Assembly: GCA_004553545.1 (NCBI GenBank)
Contig: SFLD01000005.1
Span: 1 to 64,000, forward strand
Direction of reading: 5' to 3'
Length of the DNA: 64,000 nt
Source: Clostridiales bacterium
GTDB taxonomy: Bacteria > Bacillota > Clostridia > Oscillospirales > Oscillospiraceae
In this document: positions 37,879 to 47,353 of the stretch, one piece after another
Layout of the letters: every line of letters starts with the position of its first letter
How positions within the stretch are numbered: position 1 is the stretch's first letter
The notes under the pieces: generated by a model
The model's database searches: none
Told to the model about the DNA's origin: nothing
What the model saw: only the letters and a program-made list of their open reading frames with translations
Program-made: the position numbers and the translations under genes

Positions 37879-39131
37879 TGCGTTTCCTTCCCTTCTTGCT
37901 GTGCTGCGGCGGCTCCGGCCGCCCGGCCGGTGGCCCAGGCGATCTGCAGGTTGAAGCCGCCGGTATAGGCGTCCGCGTCCAGGAGCTCCCCGGCGAGGTA
38001 GAGGCCATGGAAGAGCTTGGACTCCATGGTCTTGGGGTCCACCTCCCCCACCTTGACGCCGCCGGTGGTGACGATGGCGTCCGTCACCGGGCGCTTTTTG
38101 GTAATGGCCACCGGGAATGCCTTGAGGACGGCCAGCAGCGCCAGGCGCTGCTCCCGGGTGATGTCGTGGACCTTCTCCTGGGGCGGGATGCCGGAGAGCT
38201 CAATGACCACAGGGATGAGCTTCTGGGGCAGGAGGTCATCCAGGGCGTTGCGGAAGTCGTGGTTGAGATACTTCTGGAAGTCCGCGAGGAGGCGCTTGTC
38301 CAGCTGGTTTTGGTCCAGGGCGGGCTTCAGGTCGATCTCAAAGCGGTAATCCTTCTTCCCGAAGTGCCGCATATGGGCGGAGGCGGAGAGGACCAGGGGC
38401 CCGCTGACGCCGAAGTGGGTGAAAAGCAGCTCGCCGAAGTCCTGGTAAATTTTCTTTTTTCCCTCATAGACCGTGAGGCCCACGTTCCGGAGGCTGAGAC
38501 CCTGGAGCCGGGCGCAGGGGACGCCGGGGGCGATGACGCCCTCCAGGGGCACCAGGGAGCCGTCCAGCTCCGTCACCGTGTGGCCCAGGGCCGCCGCCAG
38601 ACGGTGGCCGTCCCCGGTGGAGCCGGTGGCGGGATAGCTGACGCCGCCGGTGGCCAGGATCACGGCGTCGGCGGGATAGCTCTCCCCTTCCCCCCGGACA
38701 GCACAAACCGCGCCGTCCGCCGTCTCGATGTCCAAGGCCCGGTCATGGGCCCAGCGGACATGGAGGGCCTTCAGCCGCCGCTCCAGAGCGGCACTGATGT
38801 CAAAGGCACGGTCGGAGACCGGAAAGACCCGATTTCCCCGCTCCACCTTCAGCGGGACGCCCAGGCGCTCGAAGAAGGCCATGGTATCCCCGCTTCCCCA
38901 GCGGGTAAAGGCACTGTAAAGGAATTTTCCGTTACGTGGGATATTGGCGAGAAGGCCCGGGAGATCCGTGTCGTTGGTAATGTTGCAGCGGCCCTTGCCG
39001 GTGATGTTCAGCTTCTTTCCCAGGCGCTCGTTGGGCTCCAGCAGCGTCACCTGCACGCCGCTCTCCGCCGCCGTGATGGCGGCCATCATGCCAGCGGGGC
39101 CCCCGCCGACGACCACCACCCGCTTACTCAT
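37875..39131 (-). CDS. HI0933/YhiN-family FAD-dependent oxidoreductase
   Basis: Flavoprotein of the HI0933 (YhiN/YtfP) family; biochemical role not established. The dinucleotide fold begins VVVVGGGPAGMMAA, followed by the family motif GKKLNITGKGRCNITND (about 37-53). The C-terminal GGVKVGEVDPKTMESK and GFNLQIAWATGRAAG are conserved. Length 418 is typical. It overlaps the rpiR-family gene by 8 bp and cmk by 4 bp. Confidence 0.92.
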   Translation of the reverse strand: MSKRVVVVGGGPAGMMAAITAAESGVQVTLLEPNERLGKKLNITGKGRCNITNDTDLPGLLANIPRNGKFLYSAFTRWGSGDTMAFFERLGVPLKVERGNRVFPVSDRAFDISAALERRLKALHVRWAHDRALDIETADGAVCAVRGEGESYPADAVILATGGVSYPATGSTGDGHRLAAALGHTVTELDGSLVPLEGVIAPGVPCARLQGLSLRNVGLTVYEGKKKIYQDFGELLFTHFGVSGPLVLSASAHMRHFGKKDYRFEIDLKPALDQNQLDKRLLADFQKYLNHDFRNALDDLLPQKLIPVVIELSGIPPQEKVHDITREQRLALLAVLKAFPVAITKKRPVTDAIVTTGGVKVGEVDPKTMESKLFHGLYLAGELLDADAYTGGFNLQIAWATGRAAGAAAAQQEGKETQ

Positions 39132-39990
39132 CGTCGCCCTTTCCGAAGACGCCGTACTCGCCCCAGATGTCCTCCAGCTGGGCGAAGGTGGCCGTCACGT
39201 CCTGGCCCATCCGCTGGCCGATGGAGACCAGGAGGGCGTTGACCATGCTTAGGGGGGCGGTGATGGAATCCACGAAGGAGATGAGCTCCCCGGCAGCCAG
39301 CAGGGTGTTGTCCGCCAGCTGGTAGAGGGGGGAGACCTTGCTGTCTGTCAGGCCCAGGATGGCGGCACCCCGGTCCCGGGCGAACTTCACCACGTTCATG
39401 GTGACCTGGGAGTAGCGGGGGAAAGACATGACCACCAGGACATCTCCCTCCCCGATGCGGAAGAGCTGCTCGAAGATCTCGCCGGCGGCGTTACTCTGCA
39501 CCAGGGTGACGTTCTCGAAGATCAGGTGGAGGTAAAAGTTCAGGTACTCCGCGATGAAGTGGGAGGAGCGGAGGCCCAGGATGTAGATGTGCCGGGCGGC
39601 GATGATCTGCTCCACCGCGCCCTGGAAGGCGGCACGGTCCGTCTCCTCCGCCATGGAGCGAAGGCGCTCGCTCTCCCGCTGGAGGACGGTGTCCAGCACG
39701 TCCTGGCCCAGGAGGAGGTCGTCCGCCGCCCGGATGCGCTGGGTGGAGGTCAGGCGGCCCCGGATCATCTCCTGCAGGGCCCTCTGCATGCTGGGATAGC
39801 CGTCGTAGCCCAGCTCGGCGGCGAAGCGGACCACCGTGGACTCGCTGACGCCCACCTCCTGCCCCAGCTTGCTGGCGGTCAGGAAGGCGGCCCGGTCAAA
39901 ATTCTCCAGGATAAAGGCGGCGATCCGCTTCTGCCCCTTGGAGAAGCTCCCCAGATCGCGCTGGATGGTATGCAGGATGTTCTTCGTCAC
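39124..39990 (-). CDS. MurR/RpiR-family transcriptional regulator
   Basis: An N-terminal HTH_6 domain (about residues 1-77, including ESTVVRFAAELGYDGYPSMQ) is joined to a SIS sugar-phosphate-binding domain (about 120-260, with ILGLRSSHFIAEY). Such regulators respond to phosphosugars. GTG at 39988-39990 follows GGAGGCGAG and gives 288 residues; the frame also extends 30 bp upstream to an ATG without a good site. It is first in the operon with yhiN, cmk, plsC and ispH/S1, which contains no sugar gene, so its ligand is unclear. Confidence 0.88.
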   Translation of the reverse strand: MTKNILHTIQRDLGSFSKGQKRIAAFILENFDRAAFLTASKLGQEVGVSESTVVRFAAELGYDGYPSMQRALQEMIRGRLTSTQRIRAADDLLLGQDVLDTVLQRESERLRSMAEETDRAAFQGAVEQIIAARHIYILGLRSSHFIAEYLNFYLHLIFENVTLVQSNAAGEIFEQLFRIGEGDVLVVMSFPRYSQVTMNVVKFARDRGAAILGLTDSKVSPLYQLADNTLLAAGELISFVDSITAPLSMVNALLVSIGQRMGQDVTATFAQLEDIWGEYGVFGKGDDE

Positions 39991-40085
39991 GTTCCTCGCC
40001 TCCGGGGCAGTCGGCCCCATTCCCGGCAGATGCCGGGGGATGCCGCCGGGGAAAGGCCCGGCGGCGCAGTTTTCATCAAGATATC

Positions 40086-40114
40086 ATAATAGCATTTTCC
40101 CTGCCCGGTTTCAA
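40086..40114 (-). promoter_or_regulatory. SigA-type promoter of the rpiR-yhiN-cmk-plsC-ispH operon
   Basis: Minus-strand TTGAAA (40109-40114), 17 bp, TATTAT (40086-40091). A leader of about 90 nt separates it from the GTG start. Confidence 0.8.
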
Positions 40115-40151
40115 TGACTTTCTGCCGGAAATTCTCCCCTTTTCCCAGGGC

Positions 40152-40183
40152 AAAAAGGGAGCGCGGGGTCTCCCCCGCGCCCT
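40152..40183 (-). terminator. Terminator of rluB operon
   Basis: GC-rich stem GGGCGCGGGG/CCCCGCGCTCCC with loop GAGA, followed on the minus strand by TTTTTG. Confidence 0.85.
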
Positions 40184-40195
40184 GGGCGCTGATGT

Positions 40196-40939
40196 TCATC
40201 TGCCGGGGCGAAGTCCCTTGGCGGACTTGGGAGTCTCCCCCTTCAGGGCAGAGACCTCCTCCGGCGTCAGGTCCCGCCAGGTGCCGGCCTTCAGGCTGCC
40301 GAGGGTCAGGCAGTCCTCCCGGATGCGGCGCAGCCGCAGCACCGTGAGGCCGCACTGGGCGCACATCCGGCGGATCTGGCGGTTCTTCCCCTGGCGGAGC
40401 GTCAGCTCCAGCAGGGCCCGGCCCTCCTCCTGCCGCAGAACGCGGACGCGCACCGGCGCAATGGGCTCCCCTTCCAGGGAGCGCATGGCTGCAAGACGCT
40501 CCGCTGCGCCGTCGGTGTCCCCCTGGACCGTCACCTGATAGGTCTTGGAGATCTCATGGCTGGGGTGGGTCAGGCGCTGGGCCAGGGCGCCGTCGTTGGT
40601 CAGGAGCAGCAGCCCCTCGGAGTCCCGGTCCAGCCGCCCCACGGGGTAGACCCGGACCCCGGCGTCCGCCACAAGGTCGGCCACGATCTTTCTCCCCCGC
40701 TCATCCGAGAGGGTGGTGACGTAGCCCCGGGGCTTGTGGAGCATCAGGTAGCGGAAGCTCTCCGCCTTCGGGAGGGGCTTTCCGTCCACGGCGATGGCGT
40801 CCTTCTCCGCATCCGCCTTGTCCCCCAGGGCGGCGGGAACGCCGTTCACCGTGACCCGGCCCGCCGTGAGCCAGGTCTCCGCCGTCCGCCGGGAGCAGAG
40901 CCCCGCGGCGGAGAGGATCTTTTGCAGCCGTTCCTCCAA
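40196..40939 (-). CDS. rluB: Pseudouridine synthase, RluB/RsuA family
   Basis: Makes pseudouridine in 23S rRNA (position 2605 region for RluB). An S4 domain (LQKILSAAGLCSRRTAE) precedes the catalytic domain with the active aspartate in VGRLDRDSEGLLLLTND. The basic motif GKNRQIRRM follows. The start is TTG at 40937-40939, with AAGGAAGG upstream, 5 bp past the dacF stop; a longer frame to 40975 would run into dacF. It is 247 residues and ends the scpA-scpB-dacF gene block as in other Firmicutes. Confidence 0.93.
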   Translation of the reverse strand: MEERLQKILSAAGLCSRRTAETWLTAGRVTVNGVPAALGDKADAEKDAIAVDGKPLPKAESFRYLMLHKPRGYVTTLSDERGRKIVADLVADAGVRVYPVGRLDRDSEGLLLLTNDGALAQRLTHPSHEISKTYQVTVQGDTDGAAERLAAMRSLEGEPIAPVRVRVLRQEEGRALLELTLRQGKNRQIRRMCAQCGLTVLRLRRIREDCLTLGSLKAGTWRDLTPEEVSALKGETPKSAKGLRPGR

Positions 40940-40944
40940 TGGTA

Positions 40945-42033
40945 TTATCCTTCCTTTTCCAGTGTGTGGAGCCAATCCGTGGCGCTGGGCAGCCGGGGCG
41001 GTACGCTCTTTCCGCAGAGAAGCGGGACGCTTCCCACTTCCTTGCCCCGGCAGGTGATGACAGCCTCCCCCACCTCCGCCCCCAGGGGGGCGTCCGCCAG
41101 AGTCTCCGGGAAGCTGGCTTTCACCGTGACGGTCTCCTCCGCCGAGGTGGGCCAGCGGAAGCTTGCCCCCGCCCGGAGGGGGATGTCCTGCCCCTCCGCC
41201 CGGGCGTAGCCCAGGATCTCGCCCCGGGCCACCACGGTCTTGGCGGGGTAGGCGGAGAAGCCATAGTCAAAGAGGGCGGAGTGGTCCGCCCAGTCGTTGC
41301 CGTCCTGCAGCGTGACGGCGATGAGTCGCTGGCCGTCCCGCTCCGCGCAGGAGACCAGGGTCCGCCCGGCGGCACGGGTATAGCCGGTCTTGAGACCCAC
41401 GCAGTCCGCACGGTAGCTGAGGAGCTTATTGTGATTCGTGAGGGTCCGCCCGCCGATGGTGACGCTCCGGGTGGAGGCGATGCGAAGCAGCGTGGGGTCC
41501 GCCGCCGCGGCCCGGCCCAGCTTCGCCATGTCGAGGGCCGTGGAGTAATGTCCCTCGGCGTCCAGGCCGTTGGGATTCGCGAAGGAGGAATTGGTCATCC
41601 CCAGCTCCGCCGCCGTCTCGTTCATCAGTGCCACGAAATGGGGCACGTCCCCCGCCACCGCATCTGCGATGGCCACGGCGGCATCGTTGCCGGAGGAGAG
41701 CAGCAGGCCGTAGAGCAGGGTCTCCAGCGTCAGCTTCTCCCCCGCCTTCAGGTACATGGAGCTGCCCTCCACCCCGGCGGCGTCCCGGCCCACGGTGCAG
41801 ACCATGTTAAGATCCGCGTGCCGGATGGCCACGAGAGCCGTCATCAGTTTCGTGGTGGAGGCGATGCGCATCCTGGCGTCGGCATTCTGGCTGTAGAGCA
41901 CCCGGCCGCTGTCCGCGTCCATCAGGACGGCAGAAACCGCGGAAGTACTGACCGCTGCCGTCCGGCAAGGCAAAACACTTAACAGAAGCAGCAGGCAGAG
42001 CAGGGAGCGAAAAAGGCGTTTGCGCCACTTCAA
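40945..42033 (-). CDS. dacF: D-alanyl-D-alanine carboxypeptidase (DacF-like, PBP5 family)
   Basis: Trims the terminal D-Ala of peptidoglycan pentapeptides outside the membrane. A signal peptide (residues 1-27) is followed by active-site motifs STTK (S59, K62), SGN (114-116) and KTG (215-217). A C-terminal PBP5-like beta domain closes the 362 residues. It follows gerW, and its position in a block with scpA-scpB-gerW matches spore-former genomes, where DacF acts in forespore cell-wall modification. Confidence 0.94.
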   Translation of the reverse strand: MKWRKRLFRSLLCLLLLLSVLPCRTAAVSTSAVSAVLMDADSGRVLYSQNADARMRIASTTKLMTALVAIRHADLNMVCTVGRDAAGVEGSSMYLKAGEKLTLETLLYGLLLSSGNDAAVAIADAVAGDVPHFVALMNETAAELGMTNSSFANPNGLDAEGHYSTALDMAKLGRAAAADPTLLRIASTRSVTIGGRTLTNHNKLLSYRADCVGLKTGYTRAAGRTLVSCAERDGQRLIAVTLQDGNDWADHSALFDYGFSAYPAKTVVARGEILGYARAEGQDIPLRAGASFRWPTSAEETVTVKASFPETLADAPLGAEVGEAVITCRGKEVGSVPLLCGKSVPPRLPSATDWLHTLEKEG

Positions 42034-42075
42034 CTGATATCACCCCGTTTCAAAAGGTGCTATCAGTATACCCCG

Positions 42076-42468
42076 TCAGAGGGTCTCTGTCCCCTTCTTT
42101 TTGTCGAGATAATTTTCCACCCGGTCCATGACCTCCGGCACGAGATCGATGACCCGGTCCACGGTGCTGATGGGAGGCACGGCCACGGGCATCACCCGGG
42201 TGACGCCGTCCTTGATGACGAGAAAGGCCACGGGATCGATCTTGACCCCGGCGCCGCTGCCGCCGCCGAAGCTCTGGCCGGTCTTTCCGTAGTCACCGCC
42301 GCCGCTGCCGAAGCCCACGGACACCCGGGAGATGGGGATGAGGGTCACGCCGTCCGCCGTGACGATGGGTTCGCCCACGATGCTCTTGGTGTCCACCATC
42401 TCGTGCACCTTCTCCATGGCGGTGCGCATCAGGTCGCTGAGGGGGGATTTCCGCTCCATCTGTTCCAT
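42076..42468 (-). CDS. gerW: Sporulation protein GerW (YtfJ family)
   Basis: GerW/YtfJ is made in the forespore and is needed for normal germination in Bacillus. The family core VGEPIVTADGVTLIPISRVS and the glycine-rich FGSGGGDYG...FGGGSGAGV are evident in 130 residues. ATG follows GAAAGGACGG. It sits between the DUF2953 gene and dacF, the conserved ytfI-ytfJ order. Confidence 0.95.
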   Translation of the reverse strand: MEQMERKSPLSDLMRTAMEKVHEMVDTKSIVGEPIVTADGVTLIPISRVSVGFGSGGGDYGKTGQSFGGGSGAGVKIDPVAFLVIKDGVTRVMPVAVPPISTVDRVIDLVPEVMDRVENYLDKKKGTETL

Positions 42469-42483
42469 GAAAACCGTCCTTTC

Positions 42484-43173
42484 TTACGCTGCCGTTTCCG
42501 GCGGCTCCTCCGCCCTGACGGGCGGGGTCTTTTCCTTGGTGTCGTCTTCCCGGTGGCGCTTGCGGTAGTGGAGGAACCACTTGACGGCCGGGATCAGCAG
42601 GGCAAAGCCCATGGCGAAGAGGGTGCCGAGACGCAGCGTCACCGCCGCCTCGCCGGAGACCTCGGTCTTTTCCGCGTCGAAGTTGACATCCGTATGGATA
42701 TGGGGATCCGGGATGTGCATCCACCGCTGCAGCTGGGGCATCCCGGCCCAAACGGCCGCCTGGAGGTAGCCGAACTTCTCCGCCGCGTCCGCCGGGTCGT
42801 TCTTCCCGCCCAGGACCAGAGAGACACAGAGCGGGTCGATCCGGATGCCCCGTCCCAGCTTGCGGAGGGCTCGCTTCAGAGCCGGGAGCAGCAGCTGCAG
42901 CGCCTCCCGGATGTCCTCTTTTCCGGGCTTCGGGAGGGGCTGGCGGTCTTTTGGGGCCTTTTCCTTGGCGGGTTTCTCCTTTTTCTGTTTTGCCTTTTTG
43001 GGCTTCTCCTTCCCGGGTTTCCCTTCTTTCTTCGGGACAAGCGGGAGCCGTACCGGGCCCAGGATGGCCGTGACGCGGGTCTCTGCCCCCCAGGAGGCCC
43101 GGACGCCCAGGCGCAGAAGGCAAAGGAGCGCGATCAGGAGGGCCAGCACAGCCAGAATTTTCAGAAACAGCAT
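42484..43173 (-). CDS. DUF2953 domain-containing membrane protein (YtfI-like)
   Basis: A 229-residue protein with an N-terminal membrane helix (residues 4-22), a long lysine/proline/glutamate-rich linker (about 48-88), the DUF2953 region (about 90-185) and a second hydrophobic helix (about 185-203). DUF2953 genes are habitually next to gerW, suggesting a sporulation role, but no activity is known. It reads in the same direction as gerW, 15 bp away. Confidence 0.87.
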   Translation of the reverse strand: MLFLKILAVLALLIALLCLLRLGVRASWGAETRVTAILGPVRLPLVPKKEGKPGKEKPKKAKQKKEKPAKEKAPKDRQPLPKPGKEDIREALQLLLPALKRALRKLGRGIRIDPLCVSLVLGGKNDPADAAEKFGYLQAAVWAGMPQLQRWMHIPDPHIHTDVNFDAEKTEVSGEAAVTLRLGTLFAMGFALLIPAVKWFLHYRKRHREDDTKEKTPPVRAEEPPETAA

Positions 43174-43213
43174 GGCGTCCCTCCCTTCCTGAAATCATGA
43201 TCCGCGCGTAGGC

Positions 43214-43840
43214 TCAGTCCTCGGTCTCCGCCTCCGGCGGGTCGCTGGGCAGGTCCTCCCGCACGGCGTTCTCCGGGTCGATGAGGGCGCCGTCCTCTCC
43301 CAGGCGGAGTTGGCCCTCCTCGGCCAGGTCCGGCATCTCGGGGAGGTCATCCAGGCTGGTGAGGTGGAAGGCCCGGAGGAACTTCTTCGTGGTGCGGTAG
43401 AGATGGGGCCGGCCCGGCACCTGCAGGCGGCCGGCCTCCTCAATGAGGCCCCGGTTCAGGAGGAGGCCCACGGTATAGGCGCTGTCCACGCCCCGGATCT
43501 GGTCCACGTAGGCCCGGGTGGTGGGCTGATAGTAGGCGATGATGGTGAGGACCTCCAGCGCCGGCTGGGAGAGCTTCGCGGGCTTGCGGATCTCAAAGGC
43601 CTTGCGGATGACGTCCGCGTAGTCCGGAGAGGAGCAGAGCTGCCAGCTGTCCTCCATCCGGAGGAGGCGGATGCCCCGGCGCTCGTAGGCGTAGTAGTCC
43701 ATGAGCTTCTGCAGGATGCGCTCCGTCGTGGGCCGGTCCAGGTCCAGTGCGGTGCAGATCCGGTCGATCTGCACCGGCTCGCCGGAGGCAAAGAGGATGC
43801 CCTCGATGGCGGATTCCAGTTCCTTCACGTCAAGATCCAT
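43214..43840 (-). CDS. scpB: Segregation and condensation protein ScpB
   Basis: Winged-helix dimer that joins ScpA and SMC in the bacterial condensin. Start region ELESAIEGILFASGEPV and the PALEVLTIIAYYQPTTRAYVDQIRGV motif are characteristic. It has 208 residues with an acidic tail. It lies 12 bp after scpA. Confidence 0.97.
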   Translation of the reverse strand: MDLDVKELESAIEGILFASGEPVQIDRICTALDLDRPTTERILQKLMDYYAYERRGIRLLRMEDSWQLCSSPDYADVIRKAFEIRKPAKLSQPALEVLTIIAYYQPTTRAYVDQIRGVDSAYTVGLLLNRGLIEEAGRLQVPGRPHLYRTTKKFLRAFHLTSLDDLPEMPDLAEEGQLRLGEDGALIDPENAVREDLPSDPPEAETED

Positions 43841-43852
43841 GGGGCTTCCTCC

Positions 43853-44635
43853 TTAGAATTTGATGTCGTCCGGCAGGTCCCGGAGCTGCTTGACAGTGCA
43901 GTCCTGCTGGGAACCGGCAAGACGGATGACAGATGCCTTACAGAGCTCCAGCACCGCCAGGAAGGTGGCCACCACCTCGCTGCGGCTGCGGCTGCCCCGG
44001 AAGAGCTGCAGAAAGCACAGCATCCCTCCCTGCTTCAGGTGGCGGAGGATGTCCCGGGCCTTGCTCTCCACCGGGTAGGGCTCCCGCTGGACGATCTGGG
44101 CGAAGGCCGCCTTGGGGGGCGGCATCTTCCGCTCCGCCCGGTTCTGGATCTCCGCCAGCGCCAGGACCAGGTCCCCCGGCTGGTGGCGGTATTCGTAGAT
44201 CTTGCCCCGCTCCATGGGCTCCGGGCCCCGGGTCTCGATGCGGCGGCCGAACTCCTCCATCGGCTCCAGGCGCTTGGCGGCCTGGCGGACCTTGGCGTAG
44301 CTCTCATGGCGGCGGCGCTCCTCCAGGGACTGGATCAGGGCGTCCATCTCGCTCTTGGCCTCCTCATCCTCCAGAGAGAGGAGCATCCGGGTCTTGAGGT
44401 AGACCAGGTGGGAGGCCATGGTGACGAACTCGCTGGCGATCTCCAGGTCCATCTGCCGCCGCTGCTGCAGCCAGGCCACATACTGGTCGCAGATCAGGGC
44501 CACGGAGATGTCCTGGATCTCCATCCTGTTCTTGCTGAGAAGGAAGAGGATCAGGTCCAAGGGACCCTCAAAGTCCTGCATCTCCTCCGTCCGGGTGCGG
44601 ACCACCTTTTCCAGTTTATAGACAGGGTTCTCCAA
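43853..44635 (-). CDS. scpA: Segregation and condensation protein ScpA
   Basis: Kleisin subunit bridging the SMC heads. The N-terminal motif QDFEGPLDLILFLLSKNRMEIQDI is typical, as is the C-terminal winged helix with FLAVLELCK. Length 260 is normal. It is 11 bp downstream of the M50 protease gene. Confidence 0.96.
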   Translation of the reverse strand: MENPVYKLEKVVRTRTEEMQDFEGPLDLILFLLSKNRMEIQDISVALICDQYVAWLQQRRQMDLEIASEFVTMASHLVYLKTRMLLSLEDEEAKSEMDALIQSLEERRRHESYAKVRQAAKRLEPMEEFGRRIETRGPEPMERGKIYEYRHQPGDLVLALAEIQNRAERKMPPPKAAFAQIVQREPYPVESKARDILRHLKQGGMLCFLQLFRGSRSRSEVVATFLAVLELCKASVIRLAGSQQDCTVKQLRDLPDDIKF

Positions 44636-44646
44636 ATGGCTTCACC

Positions 44647-45300
44647 TCAGTAGATCAGGTTGACGAACAGTTGCCAGACCCAGTTGATGGCGGCGCTGAT
44701 GGCGCCGCCGCCCACCCCCTGGAAGGAGAGAAAAATGAGCAGCAGCATCCCGTAGCGCTCATAGCGCATCAGCTGGAAGTAGGTCCGGTCCGGCAGGAAG
44801 GCCGCCAGGACCTTGGAGCCGTCCAGCGGCGGGATGGGGACCAGGTTGAAGACGCCCAGGCCGATGGAGAGGACGGCGGTATCCAGCAGGAAGCCGAAGA
44901 CAAGGTTCCAGAGGTCGGAATAGGGGGCGAAGTCGTAGATGAGGCGGCTGCACAGCAGCAGGAGCAACGCCAGCAGCAGGTTGGAGACCGGACCCGCCAG
45001 GGCGGTGAGGGCCATGCCCTGCTTGGGCTTCCGGAAATAGCGGGGGTCCACCGGAACGGGCTTGGCCCAGCCGAAGCCGCAGAAGAACATCATGCAGAGG
45101 CCGATCCAGTCGATGTGCCGCAGGGGGTTCAGGCTCAGGCGGTGCATGGATTTTGCCGTGGGGTCTCCCAGGGCGTAGGCGGCGAGGCCGTGGCAGGTCT
45201 CGTGGATGGTGAGGCAGAGGAAGACGCCCACAAGGCGCGTAGCGGCGTCCGTCAGGGAGCCGATGTCCAGCGCCTGAAAGAGATCTTTGAGATAGCTCAT
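44647..45300 (-). CDS. Site-2 protease family (M50) membrane metallopeptidase
   Basis: Intramembrane zinc protease related to B. subtilis YwhC. HETCH at residues 33-37 provides two zinc ligands and the catalytic glutamate; the third ligand lies in the NLVPIPPLDGSKV segment (D). About five membrane helices are present in 217 residues. Substrate unknown. It leads the scpA-scpB block and is read from the promoter at 45391-45419. Confidence 0.92.
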   Translation of the reverse strand: MSYLKDLFQALDIGSLTDAATRLVGVFLCLTIHETCHGLAAYALGDPTAKSMHRLSLNPLRHIDWIGLCMMFFCGFGWAKPVPVDPRYFRKPKQGMALTALAGPVSNLLLALLLLLCSRLIYDFAPYSDLWNLVFGFLLDTAVLSIGLGVFNLVPIPPLDGSKVLAAFLPDRTYFQLMRYERYGMLLLIFLSFQGVGGGAISAAINWVWQLFVNLIY

Positions 45301-45390
45301 GGGGTTCCCTCCGTTTTTCGTTCCAGGGCAATGGGTCCGGACAGAAAAACTCCCCAGACGATATTACCCCAATTGTAACTTGAATAATTC

Positions 45391-45419
45391 ATTATAGCAC
45401 TTTTTTCCCCCCGGCACAA
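45391..45419 (-). promoter_or_regulatory. SigA-type promoter of M50-scpA-scpB operon
   Basis: Minus-strand TTGTGC (45414-45419), 17 bp, TATAAT (45391-45396). The 5' leader is about 85 nt. Confidence 0.8.
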
Positions 45420-45451
45420 GAGAAAATGCCATGCCTCCCCTGCCGCGGCAG

Positions 45452-45488
45452 AAAAAGCGCCCCGGGGCGGCTGCCCCGGGGCGCTTTT
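45452..45488 (-). terminator. Terminator of rpsB-tsf
   Basis: Twelve-base-pair stem GCGCCCCGGGGC/GCCCCGGGGCGC, loop GGCT, with TTTTTC on the minus strand and TTTT on the plus strand. Confidence 0.9.
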
Positions 45489-45515
45489 CATTCGGTCAGA
45501 AATTCCCGGCGGGAA

Positions 45516-46433
45516 TCACTTCACCATCTTGGCGATCTCCTCGGCGAAGTTCTCCTGCTTCTTCTCAATGCCCTCGCCCTTCTCGAAGCGGACGGCGTTG
45601 ACGAAGGTGACCTTGCCGCCCAGCTTCTTGGCGGCGTCGGCGATATAGTCCTCCACGGTGCCGGTGAAAATGTCGCCGCGGACGAACTCCTGCTGCAGCA
45701 GGCAGTTCTCGGAGTAGAACTTGTTGAGCTTACCGGCGGCGATCTTCTCCTTGACGGCGTCGGGCTTATTGGCCATCTTGGGATCGTTGGCCATCTGAGC
45801 CACCAGGATCTTCTTCTCCTCGTCCAGGACATCCTGGGTGACGCTGCTCTTATCCCAGAAGCGGGGATTCAGGGCGGCGATCTGCATGGCGACGTCCTTG
45901 CCGATGGCGGTGGCGTCGATGCCGCCCTCCACGGTTAGGTTCACGAGAACGCCGATCTTGCCGCCGGCGTGGATATAGGGAACGGTGAAGCCCTCGGTGA
46001 AGAAGGCGAAGCGGCGGACCTTGATGTTCTCGCCGATGACGAGGACCATCTCCTGAGTCTGCTGGGTGACGGTGAGCTCGGTGCCCAGATACTTGCACTC
46101 CAGCAGCTCCTCGAGGGTGGCGGGCTTATTGGCGGCCACGGTGGCGGCAACGCCCTTGACGAAGTCCACGAACTTCTCGTTCTTGCCCACGAAGTCGGTC
46201 TCGGCGTTGACCTCGACGACCACGCCCACACCGTCGATGACGGCGGCGTAAGCCATGCCCTCGGCGGCGATGCGGCCGGCCTTCTTGGCGGAAGCGGCCA
46301 GGCCCTTCTCCCGCAGGAACTCCACGGCCTTGTCCATGTCGCCGTCAGAGGCGGCCAGGGCCTTCTTGCAGTCCATCATGCCCACGCCGGTCATCTCGCG
46401 CAGGGTCTTCACATCGGCAGCAGTAAATGCCAT
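45516..46433 (-). CDS. tsf: Translation elongation factor Ts
   Basis: Exchanges GDP for GTP on EF-Tu. The N-terminal UBA-like domain (LREMTGVGMMDCKKAL) and the VNAETDFV motif that contacts EF-Tu are present. ATG at 46431-46433 follows AGGAGG with 8-nt spacing, giving 305 residues; an ATG two codons upstream is too close to the ribosome site. It follows rpsB, the universal pairing. Confidence 0.97.
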   Translation of the reverse strand: MAFTAADVKTLREMTGVGMMDCKKALAASDGDMDKAVEFLREKGLAASAKKAGRIAAEGMAYAAVIDGVGVVVEVNAETDFVGKNEKFVDFVKGVAATVAANKPATLEELLECKYLGTELTVTQQTQEMVLVIGENIKVRRFAFFTEGFTVPYIHAGGKIGVLVNLTVEGGIDATAIGKDVAMQIAALNPRFWDKSSVTQDVLDEEKKILVAQMANDPKMANKPDAVKEKIAAGKLNKFYSENCLLQQEFVRGDIFTGTVEDYIADAAKKLGGKVTFVNAVRFEKGEGIEKKQENFAEEIAKMVK

Positions 46434-46500
46434 TTTCATATCCTCCTATAGTTCAAGTATCGGGAGGGGCCTTCCGCCCCTCCCGGCAGGCGCTCGGAAA

Positions 46501-47232
46501 TTACTCGGCGGACTCGTCCTTGGCGGCGTCCTCCATCTGCTCGCCCTGCTTGCCTTCCAGCACGGCGTTGGCCATGATGGAGGAGATCAGCTTGATGGCG
46601 CGGATGGCGTCGTCGTTGCCGGGGATGACGTAGTCGATCTCATCGGGATCGCAGTTGGTGTCGGCGATGGCCACCACGGGGATGCCCAGCTTGTGAGCCT
46701 CGGCGATGGCGTTGCGCTCCTTGCGGGTGTCCACGATGAAGAGGGCGCCGGGGAGGGTCTTCATATCTTTGACGCCGCCCAGATACTTCTCCAGCTTCTC
46801 GATCTCGCCCAGGTGCTTCATGACTTCCTTCTTGGGGAGCATGTCGAAGGTGCCGTCGGTCTGCATGGTCTTGAGCTGGTTGAGACGGTCCACGCGGGTG
46901 CGCATGGTCTTGAAGTTGGTCATCATGCCGCCCAGCCAACGGGCGTTGACATAGTACTGGCCGCAGCGCAGAGCCTCGTCCCGGATAGCGTCCTGGGCCT
47001 GCTTCTTGGTGCCGACGAAGAGCAGGGACTTGCCGCTGGCGGAGAGCTCACGGACGAAGCTGTAGGCCTCTTCCAGCTTGCGGACGGTCTTCTGCAGGTC
47101 CACGATATAGATGCCGTTGCGCTCGGTGTAGATATAGGGAGCCATCTTGGGGTTCCACCGGCGGGTCTGGTGACCGAAGTGGACGCCCGCCTCCAGCAGG
47201 GCCTTCATGGAAACGACGTTGGAATTTGCCAT
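46501..47232 (-). CDS. rpsB: 30S ribosomal protein S2
   Basis: Small-subunit protein. Family blocks include [19 protein letters not shown] near the start, [16 protein letters not shown] and the C-terminal [32 protein letters not shown] at 47230-47232 follows CTAGGAGGAAC, giving 243 residues. A leader of about 115 nt runs from the promoter, long enough for autoregulation by S2, but I cannot identify a specific structure. Confidence 0.97.
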   Translation of the reverse strand: MANSNVVSMKALLEAGVHFGHQTRRWNPKMAPYIYTERNGIYIVDLQKTVRKLEEAYSFVRELSASGKSLLFVGTKKQAQDAIRDEALRCGQYYVNARWLGGMMTNFKTMRTRVDRLNQLKTMQTDGTFDMLPKKEVMKHLGEIEKLEKYLGGVKDMKTLPGALFIVDTRKERNAIAEAHKLGIPVVAIADTNCDPDEIDYVIPGNDDAIRAIKLISSIMANAVLEGKQGEQMEDAAKDESAE

Positions 47233-47353
47233 TTTTCTTGTTCCTCCTAGTAAATTTAGTTCTGCCTCTGACTGCCTCCTCCCCCCTGCCAACCCATCGC
47301 CAGACGGTTTTGGGCACAGACAAAGAGTCCGCAGCCATGCGGAATGCTGTGAT